Positions 32,201 to 42,700 of a stretch of DNA of 64,000 bases are shown piece by piece. The stretch spans positions 62,001 through 126,000 of the forward strand of contig NW_026732652.1 in assembly GCF_028476545.1 (NCBI RefSeq), given 5' to 3'. The position numbers were made by a program, and so were the translations under genes. The notes beneath the pieces were generated by a model. That model did not search any database. It worked only from the letters and a program-made list of their open reading frames with translations, and had not been told where the DNA came from. The first letter of the stretch is position 1; every line of letters begins with the position of its first letter. This DNA comes from Physella acuta (Eukaryota; Mollusca; Gastropoda; Physidae).

Positions 32201-32562
32201 GTTACATGACTAAAAACCATTGCGCGCCTACTGAATATCACGTTCAGTAGGCGCGCAATGGTTTTTGAACGCAGCCATTACGTGGTCGTGATGGCGCAGC
32301 TATTGATGACGCGTGTGGTGTGGTTGGCTAGACATGTCTACTAATTCGGTCCAAATTTTAATTAATTCATAAAAAATCAATTAGGCATCCAATTAAGTCA
32401 AATTTAGTTTCAGATTGCATTGTCTTCATGTCTTGACCCACGTGCCAACTGTGAATCGTGTCGGTCAAGTAGAACTGTCCGAATTTTCACTCCTGCGTTT
32501 CCGTCTAGACTGACGACAGACTTACGACAGAGGAAGTGAGTTAAATAAAAGCTTGTAAAAAT

Positions 32563-32677
32563 ACAAGTATGTGTTGGCCTTTATCTGAGTGAGTGTGTGT
32601 GTATTGTGTATGTGTTTTGTGTAGGGATGTGTAAGTGTAAGTTATCAAGGTCGTGGGTGGTTGTGGTTGAGAGATTG
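32563..32677. other. Spacer with GT-rich patch
   Basis: A GTGTGTGTGT-rich stretch separates the array from the next MITE. Confidence 0.4.
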
Positions 32678-33026
32678 GGGGTCATCCATAAATCACGTCA
32701 CGCTTTTTATAACGATTTTTTACATACCCCTCCCCTCCGTCACACCTAGTAAAAAAAAACCTACCACCCCCCCCCCCCACTAAAGTGACGTCTCAGCTTA
32801 GCCTACACCCCCCCCCCCTCAATTTGCGGTTACATTTTTGTTAAAACATCGCTTTTTCTCTAAAATCTTAACCGACCTCGATCAACATATATTATTTTAA
32901 TACATTTCTATTACAATTTTTAAAAACTGTTTTCTAAAATGCGAAATAACGGCTAAAATTAGTGTGTAGCATTAACTTTTTTATCGTGCCAAAAGTGTGA
33001 CTGTGACGTCATTTATGTACGATCCC
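32678..33026. mobile_element. MITE, family IV (GGGTCATCCATAAAT ends)
   Basis: The left end GGGTCATCCATAAATCACGT and the reverse-complemented right end GGGATCGTACATAAATGACG form imperfect inverted repeats of about 25 bp. The interior has C runs and TAAAGTGACGTCTCAGC. The superfamily cannot be fixed, because no clear target duplication is visible. Confidence 0.65.
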
Positions 33027-33429
33027 TTTGAACGTCTATTTAAGTTTTGTTAATGTCTGGACTTTTTTACCAATCCATGTTTTTTTCCCCTCCCAAACAA
33101 ACATCTTCCGTCTCATCTAAATTTCTATTTTCAATATTTTAATTGAAACCCAACACTAAGAAAGTTGTCTCGTTCAAATTATTAAAACCAGCTCGGCTTT
33201 CGTCACGTGCCTCTGGACACGTGACCTGGCTAAAAGCATTCGCAGCCCGGAGCGGAAACATGAGCCGGCCAATCGGAACTATCCAAAAATAAGTTTATTT
33301 ATAGGGCCTGTTTTTAGATATCCGATGGAATGCCCTGTTTTAGCTTGTAGTAATGCGTTCATTTAAAAAAAAAAAAAAAAAAAAAATATATTTTAAAAAG
33401 TCAAAATCGTGAAATATTACAATTATAAA

Positions 33430-33430
<1 letters not shown>
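33027..33430. other. Intergenic, no gene seen
   Basis: Includes two CACGTG-containing words flanking CCTCTGGA at about 33205-33225 and a 23-A run near 33366. No exon is supported. Confidence 0.45.

Positions 33431-33512
<82 letters not shown>
33431..33512. repeat. (TA)n microsatellite
   Basis: About 41 uninterrupted TA units. Apparent open frames across it are repeat translations. Confidence 0.97.
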
Positions 33513-33514
<2 letters not shown>

Positions 33515-33894
33515 CCTGTAAACATTTCTTTTCGTCATGGGGTAGGGGGTGTGGGTGGAGTAGTGTCACTCAGAAATATGCCTCACAGAAAGCCTGTTTT
33601 GCTGATTGAACCTAAATTCAAGCAAGAAGTTGCGTGACCGCTAAAATTAAAAATTAGACGTATCGTGATTTGAAATTGACCACGTTAATCACGGAGACCA
33701 CTTATGTTTCAAAATTATTAAGTAGATTAATCAGCATTCGGAATGTCGTAGACCCAACTTGGTGGAGTCAAAAAATAAAACTGAGTAGATAGACAGTTGT
33801 GGTTGCGTTCATATGACACACTGGAATTTTATGACATAAATACTTCAACATCATCTTTTTTTCCGCGCGTGGTCAAGATACGTGGGGCTGATCA

Positions 33895-34068
33895 AGAAGA
33901 GTTCATGACCTTGGCATATGATGTGATAGTGTGGTCCGCCTTTTTTTTCCTAACGTGAGTTGGGTACCAATTAGAGCTGGGTGGACTCAGGGACTGATTT
34001 GAACCCGGATTCGAACTCGTGAGTCTTTCATGTTAGCAGTCTAGCTCTCTACCGCTAGGCCACGCCCT
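33895..34068 (-). mobile_element. tRNA-derived SINE, slightly shortened
   Basis: Contains CCTAACGTGAGTTGGGTACC, GAACCCGGATTCGAACTC and CTCTACCGCTAGGCCACGCC, reading as the tRNA-like head on the minus strand. The tail beyond TTCATGACC is missing. Confidence 0.82.
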
Positions 34069-35639
34069 TATAAATACTTCACTAAGGTATTTTATTACAG
34101 GAAAATTTGAAATGTTTCCTTTAAAATTCACCACCTTCCCCCACACCCCGCTCTTTAAAAAATAAAAATAAATCTATCACCAACTAAACATTTGATATCT
34201 GTAAATTGACGACTAAACTATATTAAAATACTACAGAGCTGATGTGATTTTATAGTTTTGAAACTGGTTTAATTAAAGACGTGACTTAAGCCACGTGACG
34301 GCCAGTGCGTGAGTATAACAGACGACAAATCCGATATTTCTGTATAAAAACAACAACAGATTCATACAGGAGATGGCAAGTTTGCAGGACAAAAAACAAA
34401 CAGATAATTATGATTTTGGGCTAAAAATAGATCACGTGAGTTTTATGACTCGAGACGGAAGGTGGGCGTTTTGTAATTTGTTTTGTTTCTTATAAAGCTG
34501 ATGAGGGTACAAAGGTAAATGTGTAAGGTGAGAAAAATGGTAAGTGAGGTAATCGTGAGGATGGAACTTACTGTTTAAAGTTGTATATTCAACACCACTT
34601 TTTAATTATAATAATTATTGATTCAGTATTATTTTGTTTTAACTGAATTTTTTTTTAATTTTAAAGCACTCTATTGTAATAATTACCCTACATAATGATT
34701 AATGCCATCTCATTCTAATAACCCACATGTCAGTATGCCCCTAATCTAACGTTTTTTTTGTACACCAATAACCCCAACAAATGTCAAGGCCACCTCTCTT
34801 ACCATCACATGACTGTGATTAACCCAAAAAAATATTTTTCCCACGAAAATAAATGCAATAATAACGCCCCCCTCCCCCCCCCCCCCTTCCCACATTGCCT
34901 TTCCTTACTGTCACCACGCTATTCGCCAAATTCAAACAGTCTATAATAATGTATGACATTTTTTACCTAGTTCAAACATACTCTCTTTCTCAAAACTTAT
35001 CTTTCCGATATTTATAGTATCACAGTAAAGGTAATGATTCACAAAATAGAAAACTCTTCTAAACCTATAAAAAATATTAATGCGAATTTAACGAGAGAGT
35101 CTTATACATCGAAGCTTTCATCTTAAATTTAGTGGTTAAAAAACACGTAAAAAAAACTTTTAAAAATAAATAAAAATCTGAAGTACCATTGAATAAAAAA
35201 GCCAGCGTTAAAAAAAAACAACCAGTTAACCACCTTTGCGCTGTCTAGCGAAACAAGTTCAGTAACCACTGCAGGTTTAAGGTCACTGGGACAACTCTAA
35301 GTGCAGAAAGAGAAATTTTGGTTGGGGTTAATTGACTTGAAGGTTACTAGGTTTCACAAGATGCTTGAGAGATGGTATCAGACATGCGCGCTTTAGTGGC
35401 GGCTTAAGATTCAGACAGATGCCCTCAGAGGCATAAGGGGCGTCTCTTTATGTTCGAACCAGCAAAACTTTCCGGCTTTTTTTTCGCGGACTAATGTCTC
35501 TCCCCCCCCCCCCCCCTTTTTTTTTTTCAAACAGTAATACGTTTATTTCCACGTTTAACTTTTCCCTTGTTTATAAAAAGAAGAGTGTCGTCATTTTGTT
35601 GTATACTACGCTCTTCTATTCGAATCATAGGACGATGTT
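34069..35639. other. Intergenic, no gene seen
   Basis: AT-rich, with C runs at about 34870-34885 and 35502-35517. No coding exon, RNA gene or named repeat is supported. Confidence 0.45.
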
Positions 35640-36075
35640 ATAGAATTGTAGAGCGCACTAATTCAAAGCATTACGTCTCGAGTTTGGATTTCGGCCTAGC
35701 ATCCACTTATATCATACAGGCAGTGGCGTAGCCAGGATCGTCTCAAGGGAGGGGGGGGGGGTTCCAATTTTTACCCGGGGACAAACTTTCGATTTGGACC
35801 CCCCCCCCCCCTCAAACTTTCGATTTGCACCCCCCTCAAACTTTCGATTTGCACCCCCCCCTCAAACTTTCGATTTGCACCCCCCTCAAACTTTTGATTT
35901 GCACCCCCCCTCATACTTTTTATATATACCGAGGGGTCTATGGCGGGGGGGGTATGACCCCCCCTAACCCCCCCCCCTGCCTACGCCACTGCATACAGGT
36001 TGTAAAGACGGTTGGGTCTCGGGTTGAACATATGTGCTGGGGTGACAGGAACAAGTGAACTCTACTTCGTCTGCC
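35640..36075 (+). mobile_element. SINE relic interrupted by a hAT MITE
   Basis: Left of the MITE is a B-box-like head (TCTCGAGTTTGGATTTCGG). Right of it is the SINE tail (ACAGGAACAAGTGAACTCTA). The relic is strongly diverged, so the call is tentative outside the tail. Confidence 0.5.
35721..35991. mobile_element. hAT MITE, family I
   Basis: Starts CAGTGGCGTAGCCAGG and ends GCCTACGCCACTG. A perfect 8-bp duplication, CATACAGG, lies at 35713-35720 and 35992-35999. The inside has four copies of a 25-bp CCCCCTCAAACTTTCGATTT unit. Confidence 0.93.
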
Positions 36076-36620
36076 TCAAGAAAAGCTAGGTTCGATAGCG
36101 TAATTTATAGGCCTACTTAAATTTGCTCGAACAATTCACACCAATAAACATAACTTAACCTAAACTAAATACGTAGAGAGAAAAAAAACTGCCTTTATTG
36201 GAAAATATCTTTATTTTTGTCTTTCAAACATCCATTATTAAACCTGGCCGGAGCATTGGCCGAATGTAACCCTTCACTACTTCGACCTTTTCACCTTTCA
36301 ATAGCCGCCAACACCTGTCAGAAATGTGATGTATTGGTGACCGTCTGTACCACGTAGTGGCGGGTAATTAGCGGCCAGACGTGCCACCCAACGCGAGTAA
36401 TCAGTGGAAGGAAGTTCAGAGGGTTGCCCGTGTCACGTGATGGGCATAGACCCCATCTACACACTGTGTTACGTGGCGCAGACTCCTTACGTCACAGACG
36501 CACGCATATTTTTTTATACTGCTAGCTTCAGTCAAGGGGGACTAAGCTGGTATTTGGGTGCATGCTCAGTAGGTGAAGTTAACCCCCACTTTCATCTGTT
36601 AATTTCTAAGTCGCTTTGTG

Positions 36621-36621
<1 letters not shown>

Positions 36622-36715
<94 letters not shown>

Positions 36716-36717
36716 TA
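36622..36717. repeat. (TA)n microsatellite
   Basis: About 44 TA units with one C interruption at 36710, directly abutting the next hAT MITE. The TA tract was evidently the insertion target. Confidence 0.95.
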
Positions 36718-37030
36718 CAGGGGCGTAGCGAGGGGGGCGGGGGGTGCGGACCGCACCGGGTGACACCATATAGGGGGGTGACACCAAGGCAAAAAATAGC
36801 AAAATATATAGAGAAAAACTTGAGAAGGGGGGGGGGGGTGCAAATCGAAAGTTTGAGGGGGGGTGCAAATCGACAACTTGAGGGGGGGGGGGGGGTGCAA
36901 ATCAAAAGTTCGAGGGGGGTGCAAATCGAAAACTTGAAAGTTTGTCCCCGGGGAGGGTCGCAACGCCTTTGGTGGGGGGTGACACCATTAAGTGCCGCAC
37001 CGGGTGACACCCGACCTCGCTTTGCCACTG
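36718..37030. mobile_element. hAT MITE, family I, inserted into (TA)n
   Basis: Ends CAGGGGCGTAGCGAGG and CGACCTCGCTTTGCCACTG. The flanks CATATATA and TATATATA fit an 8-bp duplication. The interior repeats GGGTGCAAATCGAAA units about four times. Confidence 0.88.
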
Positions 37031-38600
37031 TATATATATAGGCTAGAGGTGGGCAATCGGTACAGGTATGCTATTAGAAAAATCGCGGGAACACGTTTGA
37101 ATTATTCTGAATGAAGAAATCTATGAGCTGACAAAAAAAATAACGTAATCGAACGTAACGGTAAAAGAAAATCAGTAAGCCACTTTTTGTGTTTTGTCAC
37201 TCTTCGATGTAATTTTAGGCTATCTTTCTAAATGTGTTCTACTGTAGAGGATAATTCTACTTTGTTTGAAACATATTTTGGTGCTGACACAATCAATCTC
37301 CTTAATTAATAAATACATTGTGTTCGGTAAACTTCGCCCATTGCTTACGTAAAGGAAAATCATATGGTAGTGAAAGTCGGCTGACGTGTACCATGTAATG
37401 GCTGGTAGAAGGTACCCCTGGTACTAATTATCCGCCCTGGTAGATATTATTTTATCACAAGGTTCTTACCTGTGTAGACTAGATAGTACAATTTTAACTA
37501 CCTTTCATTTTCCGGTTGTCTTATTTTTTTCTTCTATGTTTTAAGTTTGTAAATCTTTAATTAATTTTATTTAAAAAATAAACTCTGAATTCAATCTCAC
37601 AGAGAAGATCTGATAGTTAGGAGTTAACTTTTCAATTCGCCTGGAAAAACAAAACCCTCTTACTACATAACTATAAAGAAAAAAAACTTGAATGATGGTT
37701 TGTAAAGATAGCTGAACTCTTGAAGTTGAATAAAACTTAAGACGCCAGACATTCAATTAGTAGACTGTTCTCTATCCAATGGTTGGGTCCCATAATTCAA
37801 AGCACAGGTTACTGGAGGTTTTTGTGACATATCCTGGCTCTTCTGTCTATATACTGGAAAAGATACACTTAGCCAAAAAAATAATTTGAAATTTTTTGAA
37901 TAAAAGACCACCGGTCATTTTTAACTCGATAACTATGTATGCATTACTAAATGTTTTTCGATGTTTAAAATTATACAATGACCAATAGCTATATAGAAAT
38001 TAACACATTAGTGCTGAAAATAAAATCGTTATACCTTTTGGTTCACTAATGGTAAGTAGCCTAATGTGGGTAATAAGGACCGTTTGTATGTTTTTTTGTG
38101 TCTAAATTAACGTGCTCTTCTTCTTATTTATAATTACACATTAAAACCATGATTTTTGGGTCTAGTTTACAAAAAACTAGCATCATCGTAAAAATATACT
38201 GTTTACAACTTAATTTAAAAAATTTTAAAAATTATTTTTCCTTACGGGGTATGAATTACCCACTTTCAGCTATAAATATCCTGTATAATGAATATAGCTC
38301 TATATAGTTAACTAAAGAGGTTAGGGTAGATGTTGTTGGTGAGGCGCCAAGATTTTGAGTTTATAAAGGGACAATTAGTTGGAGTCCGCTTACCTATTGT
38401 GTTAGGTAGCTTAGTGATTGCTTTGTCTACTATGATAGACACCCAGATTGTTGGTAAACAAATCTTTTATCGAAAAACTCACAACAAAGGAAGTTGTGAA
38501 ATTTTACCAGCTTTTTAAAACCTGTTGAAATTCTGTTCTCCAGACAGTCGACCTTCAGTTGAACCAGAAGGGGACAATCGAAGAATTGGTGTATGATGTT
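37031..38600. other. Intergenic, no gene seen
   Basis: AT-rich sequence without a recognisable exon, RNA gene or repeat. Confidence 0.45.
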
Positions 38601-38949
38601 TCAAAGCCTCCAGTTGTTCGGGGGGGGGGGGGGGGGGGGTGTTGGGGGGTCAGGGTTAAATGGACGTTGGGTGACCCTGTGACTCTGACGCCACAGCGGT
38701 CAGAAAGTCAGTCATTGAGAAACCTTTTATCTCCCCTTCCGATTGAAATCGGCGATTTGACCCGTGACCCGACCGTGTCGTCTTGTCTTCTGTTTGATAG
38801 GTTTCTAAACGGTCATGGGCGTGGCGGACATGCGCATTGATAGGGGATCAAGGGCTTCCGCTGTGACACACGTGGCGGGCTTTAGGTCGGAGATTAATGG
38901 CTATCAGAAGTCGTGGATTAAGGGGGGGGGGGGGGGGGGGGGGGGGGGG
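38601..38949. repeat. Two long oligo-G tracts
   Basis: G runs lie at about 38620-38639 and at 38922-38949, where there are 28 consecutive G. No MITE ends were found around them. Confidence 0.8.
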
Positions 38950-39192
38950 CGGTGTGACTGTCCTTCTTCACACAAAGATTCATTCGTTTGATTGCAAGGT
39001 TTATGGTGACTGAAGAAATGAAGGACATGGCTAAAATCGTTTAAATAGATATTAAGTTCAAATTATTTTAAAATTATGCATTGTTGCTTGACAATGTTAT
39101 AAATTAGTTCACTGTTAGTTATTATTTGAGAGTAGCACAGTGTTAGGATATAGTGCAGTTACGGTGGGTTCATCTATAAATTGAGTTAGGGG

Positions 39193-39289
39193 CAGAGTTT
39201 CTTTCAGACATTTTTTATCAGGGGATGGGGGCATATTCTGGTTAAAATAAGTTATTTATTTAATATTTTTTATCCTGAAAGAAACACTA
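39193..39289. mobile_element. Short hAT-like MITE, family II
   Basis: The left end is CAGAGTTTCTTTCAGAC and the right end CCTGAAAGAAACACTA. The element has a short interior. The target duplication is not clear. Confidence 0.6.
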
Positions 39290-39950
39290 GGCATTGATTT
39301 TTAACTATCCTACAGCAAATAGATATCTAATAGATTGTTGGAATAAAAAAAAACAACAAAAAGTAATATAAGAATGACACATTTGAAGGTAATTTATGCA
39401 ATTTTTATTTTAAAAAAAAAACAACAACCCAAAAATTCTGTATGGTTTCAGTTAGGTTTGATAGAAGCGTGCTTCCCTGCAGATCAATAGGTGACTAATC
39501 TGTTAATCTAGTTAAATTAGTAGATTAAAAAGGTAGATGAGTTTATAATTGATAACTGTACATACCTTAACTAAGTTGCTTCTACAGTCATATTTGCAGA
39601 AAAATAATTCCCCGGTTGCTTCCCTTTGTATGTTATATAAAAAAATAATTTCAACAGATAAAGATGGGCCGAAAAATATTTCCCTTATTATCTTTCTTTA
39701 GGAAAAACTTAATTTAAAGAAAATATCAGGTCTAATATGGGATTGACACATTTTCTAATATCTTTTTGAATATACTGTGTCGTCTTAATCACTGGCTGTA
39801 GTGTTTTGATTTAAATGAGAAGGGGGGGGGGGGGAGTAGGTGACTGACGGATTTTCGAATTAATCTCTCTCTGATTTATTTATACTTGTTTTTAGGACAT
39901 ACTTCGGATGTACTTAGCAGCTTCCAAAATGTATCCAGCAATTTATCATT

Positions 39951-40053
39951 ACAAAATGTATGCAATAGTGTAAGTCTTTAAAAAATGTATGCAACAATAT
40001 AAGTCCTTAAAAAATGTATGCAAATTTTATGCAACAATGTAAGTGTTTACAAA
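39951..40053. repeat. Short tandem repeat, ~30-bp unit
   Basis: AAAATGTATGCAACAATATA with AAGTCCTT recurs about three times. Confidence 0.7.
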
Positions 40054-40470
40054 AAAAAAAGTTTGTAAAAAATGTCTTTTCAAAAGTTTTGTTAAAAAGT
40101 AAATACTTGCAAAATATCCACTTCGTAAATGACATACAACTTATCACCCCCCCCCCTCCCCCATTCCAACCCCCTCCCCCTCCCTCCCCCGCATTCATTA
40201 CCCCACCCCTATCGTCGAAATTTACCCAAATCGTAGTACAAGTCACTTTTTTAGTGCACTTAGATAACAAATGTATGCTACAGTTTTTCCTTACCCACCC
40301 CCTTCCTCACGTAGTAAAAGTAAGAGACCCCCCCTCCCCTTTTTTATGTGGGTCGTCGTTTGTAGTTTACGGTCGGCGCCTTATAGGTATTCAACAGTGT
40401 AGGTGAAGATCCACCCCCTCCCCCGAAAACATCTGAGGGTAGTGGCATTAAATCATGCACATAAAACTAA

Positions 40471-40830
40471 AATAATAATCATTAAAAAAGTTTTAAAAAA
40501 CCCACGTTTTCTGATTGAACTAAAAAGTAGAAAATAAATACTATACATCACAATAATGCAAGCGATCACTCTACTATAAGCGATGAAAAACGTAGGGCGC
40601 CGAAGTAAAAGTTATATTACTATTGATTAGATAATACTATTGACTTTTATTAGGGAGCTTGTAGAGAGTCAACAGTATTAGAAACTGTAAGAAAATCATG
40701 GCGCCCCACGTTTTTGATCGCTTATAGTAGAGTGATCGCTTGCATTATTGTGATGTATAGTATTTATTTTCTACTTTTTAGTTCAATCAGAAAACGTGGG
40801 TTTTTTAAAACTTTTTTAATGATTATTATT
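40471..40830. repeat. 360-bp imperfect palindrome, related to the P module
   Basis: The arms run from AATAATAATCATTAAAAAAG through CACGTTTTCTGATTGAAC, ACTAAAAAGTAGAAAATAAA and CAAGCGATCACTCTACTATA to GGCGCC. About 110 bp lies between them. ACTAAAAAGTAGAAAATAAA is also in the arms of the palindromes at 28.9-32.2 kb. This suggests one foldback family. Confidence 0.85.
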
Positions 40831-40912
40831 TTCTACTTTTTAGTCTTTGTCTGTTTGCATTAAAATCTTGCTATCGATTTTATCTTTTCACTTTTTTTTG
40901 GGTAAACGAAGA

Positions 40913-41060
40913 CAACTCGTAAAAAGACAACTCGTAAAAAGACAACTCGAAAAAAAATCGTTGTGTGAATACGTTACTGACTAGAACACATAGATTTGAA
41001 CCCGTGTCGAGTGGGATAGCAATCGTGTGCCCAACCACTCGACCATATCGTCTCCCACAA
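40913..41060 (-). mobile_element. tRNA-like SINE head beside a 16-bp triplication
   Basis: On the minus strand, GGTCGAGTGGTTGGGC looks like an A box and CGGGTTCAAATC like a B box, at tRNA-like spacing. A full cloverleaf is not convincing. Beside it are three copies of AAGACAACTCGTAAAA. This is more likely a tRNA-derived SINE than a functional tRNA gene. Confidence 0.5.
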
Positions 41061-41514
41061 ACTGGCCTACATCCTGTAACTTTAAACTCGGTTCAAAGTA
41101 AATTATTTGCCCCTAAGCCTGTGGCAACGTGGGATCATTCGCTTCACTGCGCGCGAGGTACGCGTCGCTGGTTTTTTTTCTAATGGCTCGCAGAGGAGAA
41201 TTATATATATAGATTATATAGCGGTCTAAAATGCTCAATAAAATGTTTCCATTGATCAATTTAGTAATAATAACAATTGCATATTCTATGGTCATCCAAA
41301 AGAAAGCTTCCCTGAAAATTTCAGCGCGCTAGCTAACTGGGAAGTGCCAGAAATTTCGATCGCAAGATTTGATTGGAAAGACAAACAAACACAGAAAGAC
41401 ACAGAGAAAGCAAGTTAAAGAAAACGTGGGAACAAGGCAGGAGAAATTCTAAACAAGCCAGATCAAAACGGCTTGGTTACCTTTTTTTTTAATCAACTAC
41501 CACTTGACTGTTAC

Positions 41515-42700
41515 CAGGTATTGGTAACTTTTTACTGCACTTGTGTTGTTGTTGTTGTTAGGGTTAAGTGAAAAGGATGACGTAGGTCTTGGTATTGGTA
41601 ACTTTTTACTGCACTTGTGTTGTTGTTGTTGTTAGGGTTAAGTGAAAAGGATGACGTAGGTCTTGGTATTGGTAACTTTTACTGCACTTGTGTTGTTGTT
41701 GTTGTTAGGGTTAAGTGAAAAGGATGACGTAGGTCTTGGTATTGGTAACTTTTTACTGCACTTGTGTTGTTGTTGTTGTTAGGGTTAAGTGAAAAGGATG
41801 ACGTAGGTCTTGGTATTGGTAACTTTTTACTGCACTTGTGTTGTTGTTGTTGTTAGGGTTAAGGGAAAAGGATGACGTAGGTCTTGGTATTGGTAACTTT
41901 TTACTGCACTTGTGTTGTTGTTGTTGTTAGGGTTAAGTGAAAAGGATGACGTAGGTCTTGGTATTGGTAACTTTTTACTGCACTTGTGTTGTTGTTGTTG
42001 TTAGGCTTAAGTGAAAAGGATGACGTAGGTCTTGGTATTGGTAACTTTTACTGCACTTGTGTTGTTGTTGTTGTTGTTAGGGTTAAGTGAAAAGGATGAC
42101 GTAGGTCTTGGTATTGGTAACTTTTTACTGTACGTATGCTTGTGTTTTGCTGTTGTTAGGGTTAAGGTGAAAGAGATGGTGTAGGGTCTTGGTAATTTTT
42201 ACTATACGTATCCCTGTTTTATTTTGTTGTAGTTAGGGTTAAGGTGAAAGGGATGACGTAGGTCTTGGTATTGGTAACTTTTTACTGTACGTATGCTTGT
42301 GTTTTGCTGTTGTTAGGGTTAAGGTGAAAGAGATGGTGTAGGGTCTTGGTAATTTTTACTATACGTATGCCTGTTTTATTTTGTTGTAGTTAGGGTTAAG
42401 GTGAAAGGGATGACGTAGGGTCTTGGTATTGGTAACTTTTACTGCACTTGTGTTGTTGTTGTTGTTAGGGTTAAGTGAAAAGGATGACGTAGGTCTTGGT
42501 ATTGGTAACTTTTTACTGTACGTATGCTTGTGTTTTGCTGTTGTTAGGGTTAAGGTGAAAGAGATGGTGTAGGGTCTTGGTAATTTTTACTATACGTATG
42601 CCTGTTTTATTTTGTTGTAGTTAGGGTTAATGTGAAAGGGATGACGTAGGGTCTTGGTATAGGTAACTTTTTACTGTACGTATGTCTGTATTTTATTTTG
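41515..42700. repeat. Minisatellite, 74-bp unit with variant higher-order units
   Basis: About sixteen units containing TTGGTAACTTTTTACTGCAC, (TTG)n, TTAGGGTTAAGTGAAAAGGA and TGACGTAGGTC. The right part alternates with longer variants (TATGCTTGTGTTTTGCTG, GAAAGAGATGGTGTAGG). The TTAGGGTTA word occurs once per unit and is not telomeric. Confidence 0.95.

Larger units (their letters stand above)
28915..32562. repeat. Higher-order tandem array of palindrome (P), hairpin (H) and spacer (S) modules
   Basis: The module order read left to right is P-H-S-P-P-H-S-H-S-P-H-S-H-S-P-H-S. That is five long palindromes of about 270 bp, six 55-bp perfect hairpins and six spacers of about 285 bp. Two complete P-H-S-H-S super-repeats start near 29880 and 30888 and are about 1,007 bp long. 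Copies are nearly identical, so the array expanded recently. No protein-coding frame is present. I do not recognise the family; it could be a satellite built from a foldback transposon. Confidence 0.9.

Noticed and set aside
40965-41060. Functional tRNA gene on the minus strand
   Set aside because: A- and B-box-like words are present, but acceptor and anticodon stems do not pair convincingly. A SINE head explains it better.
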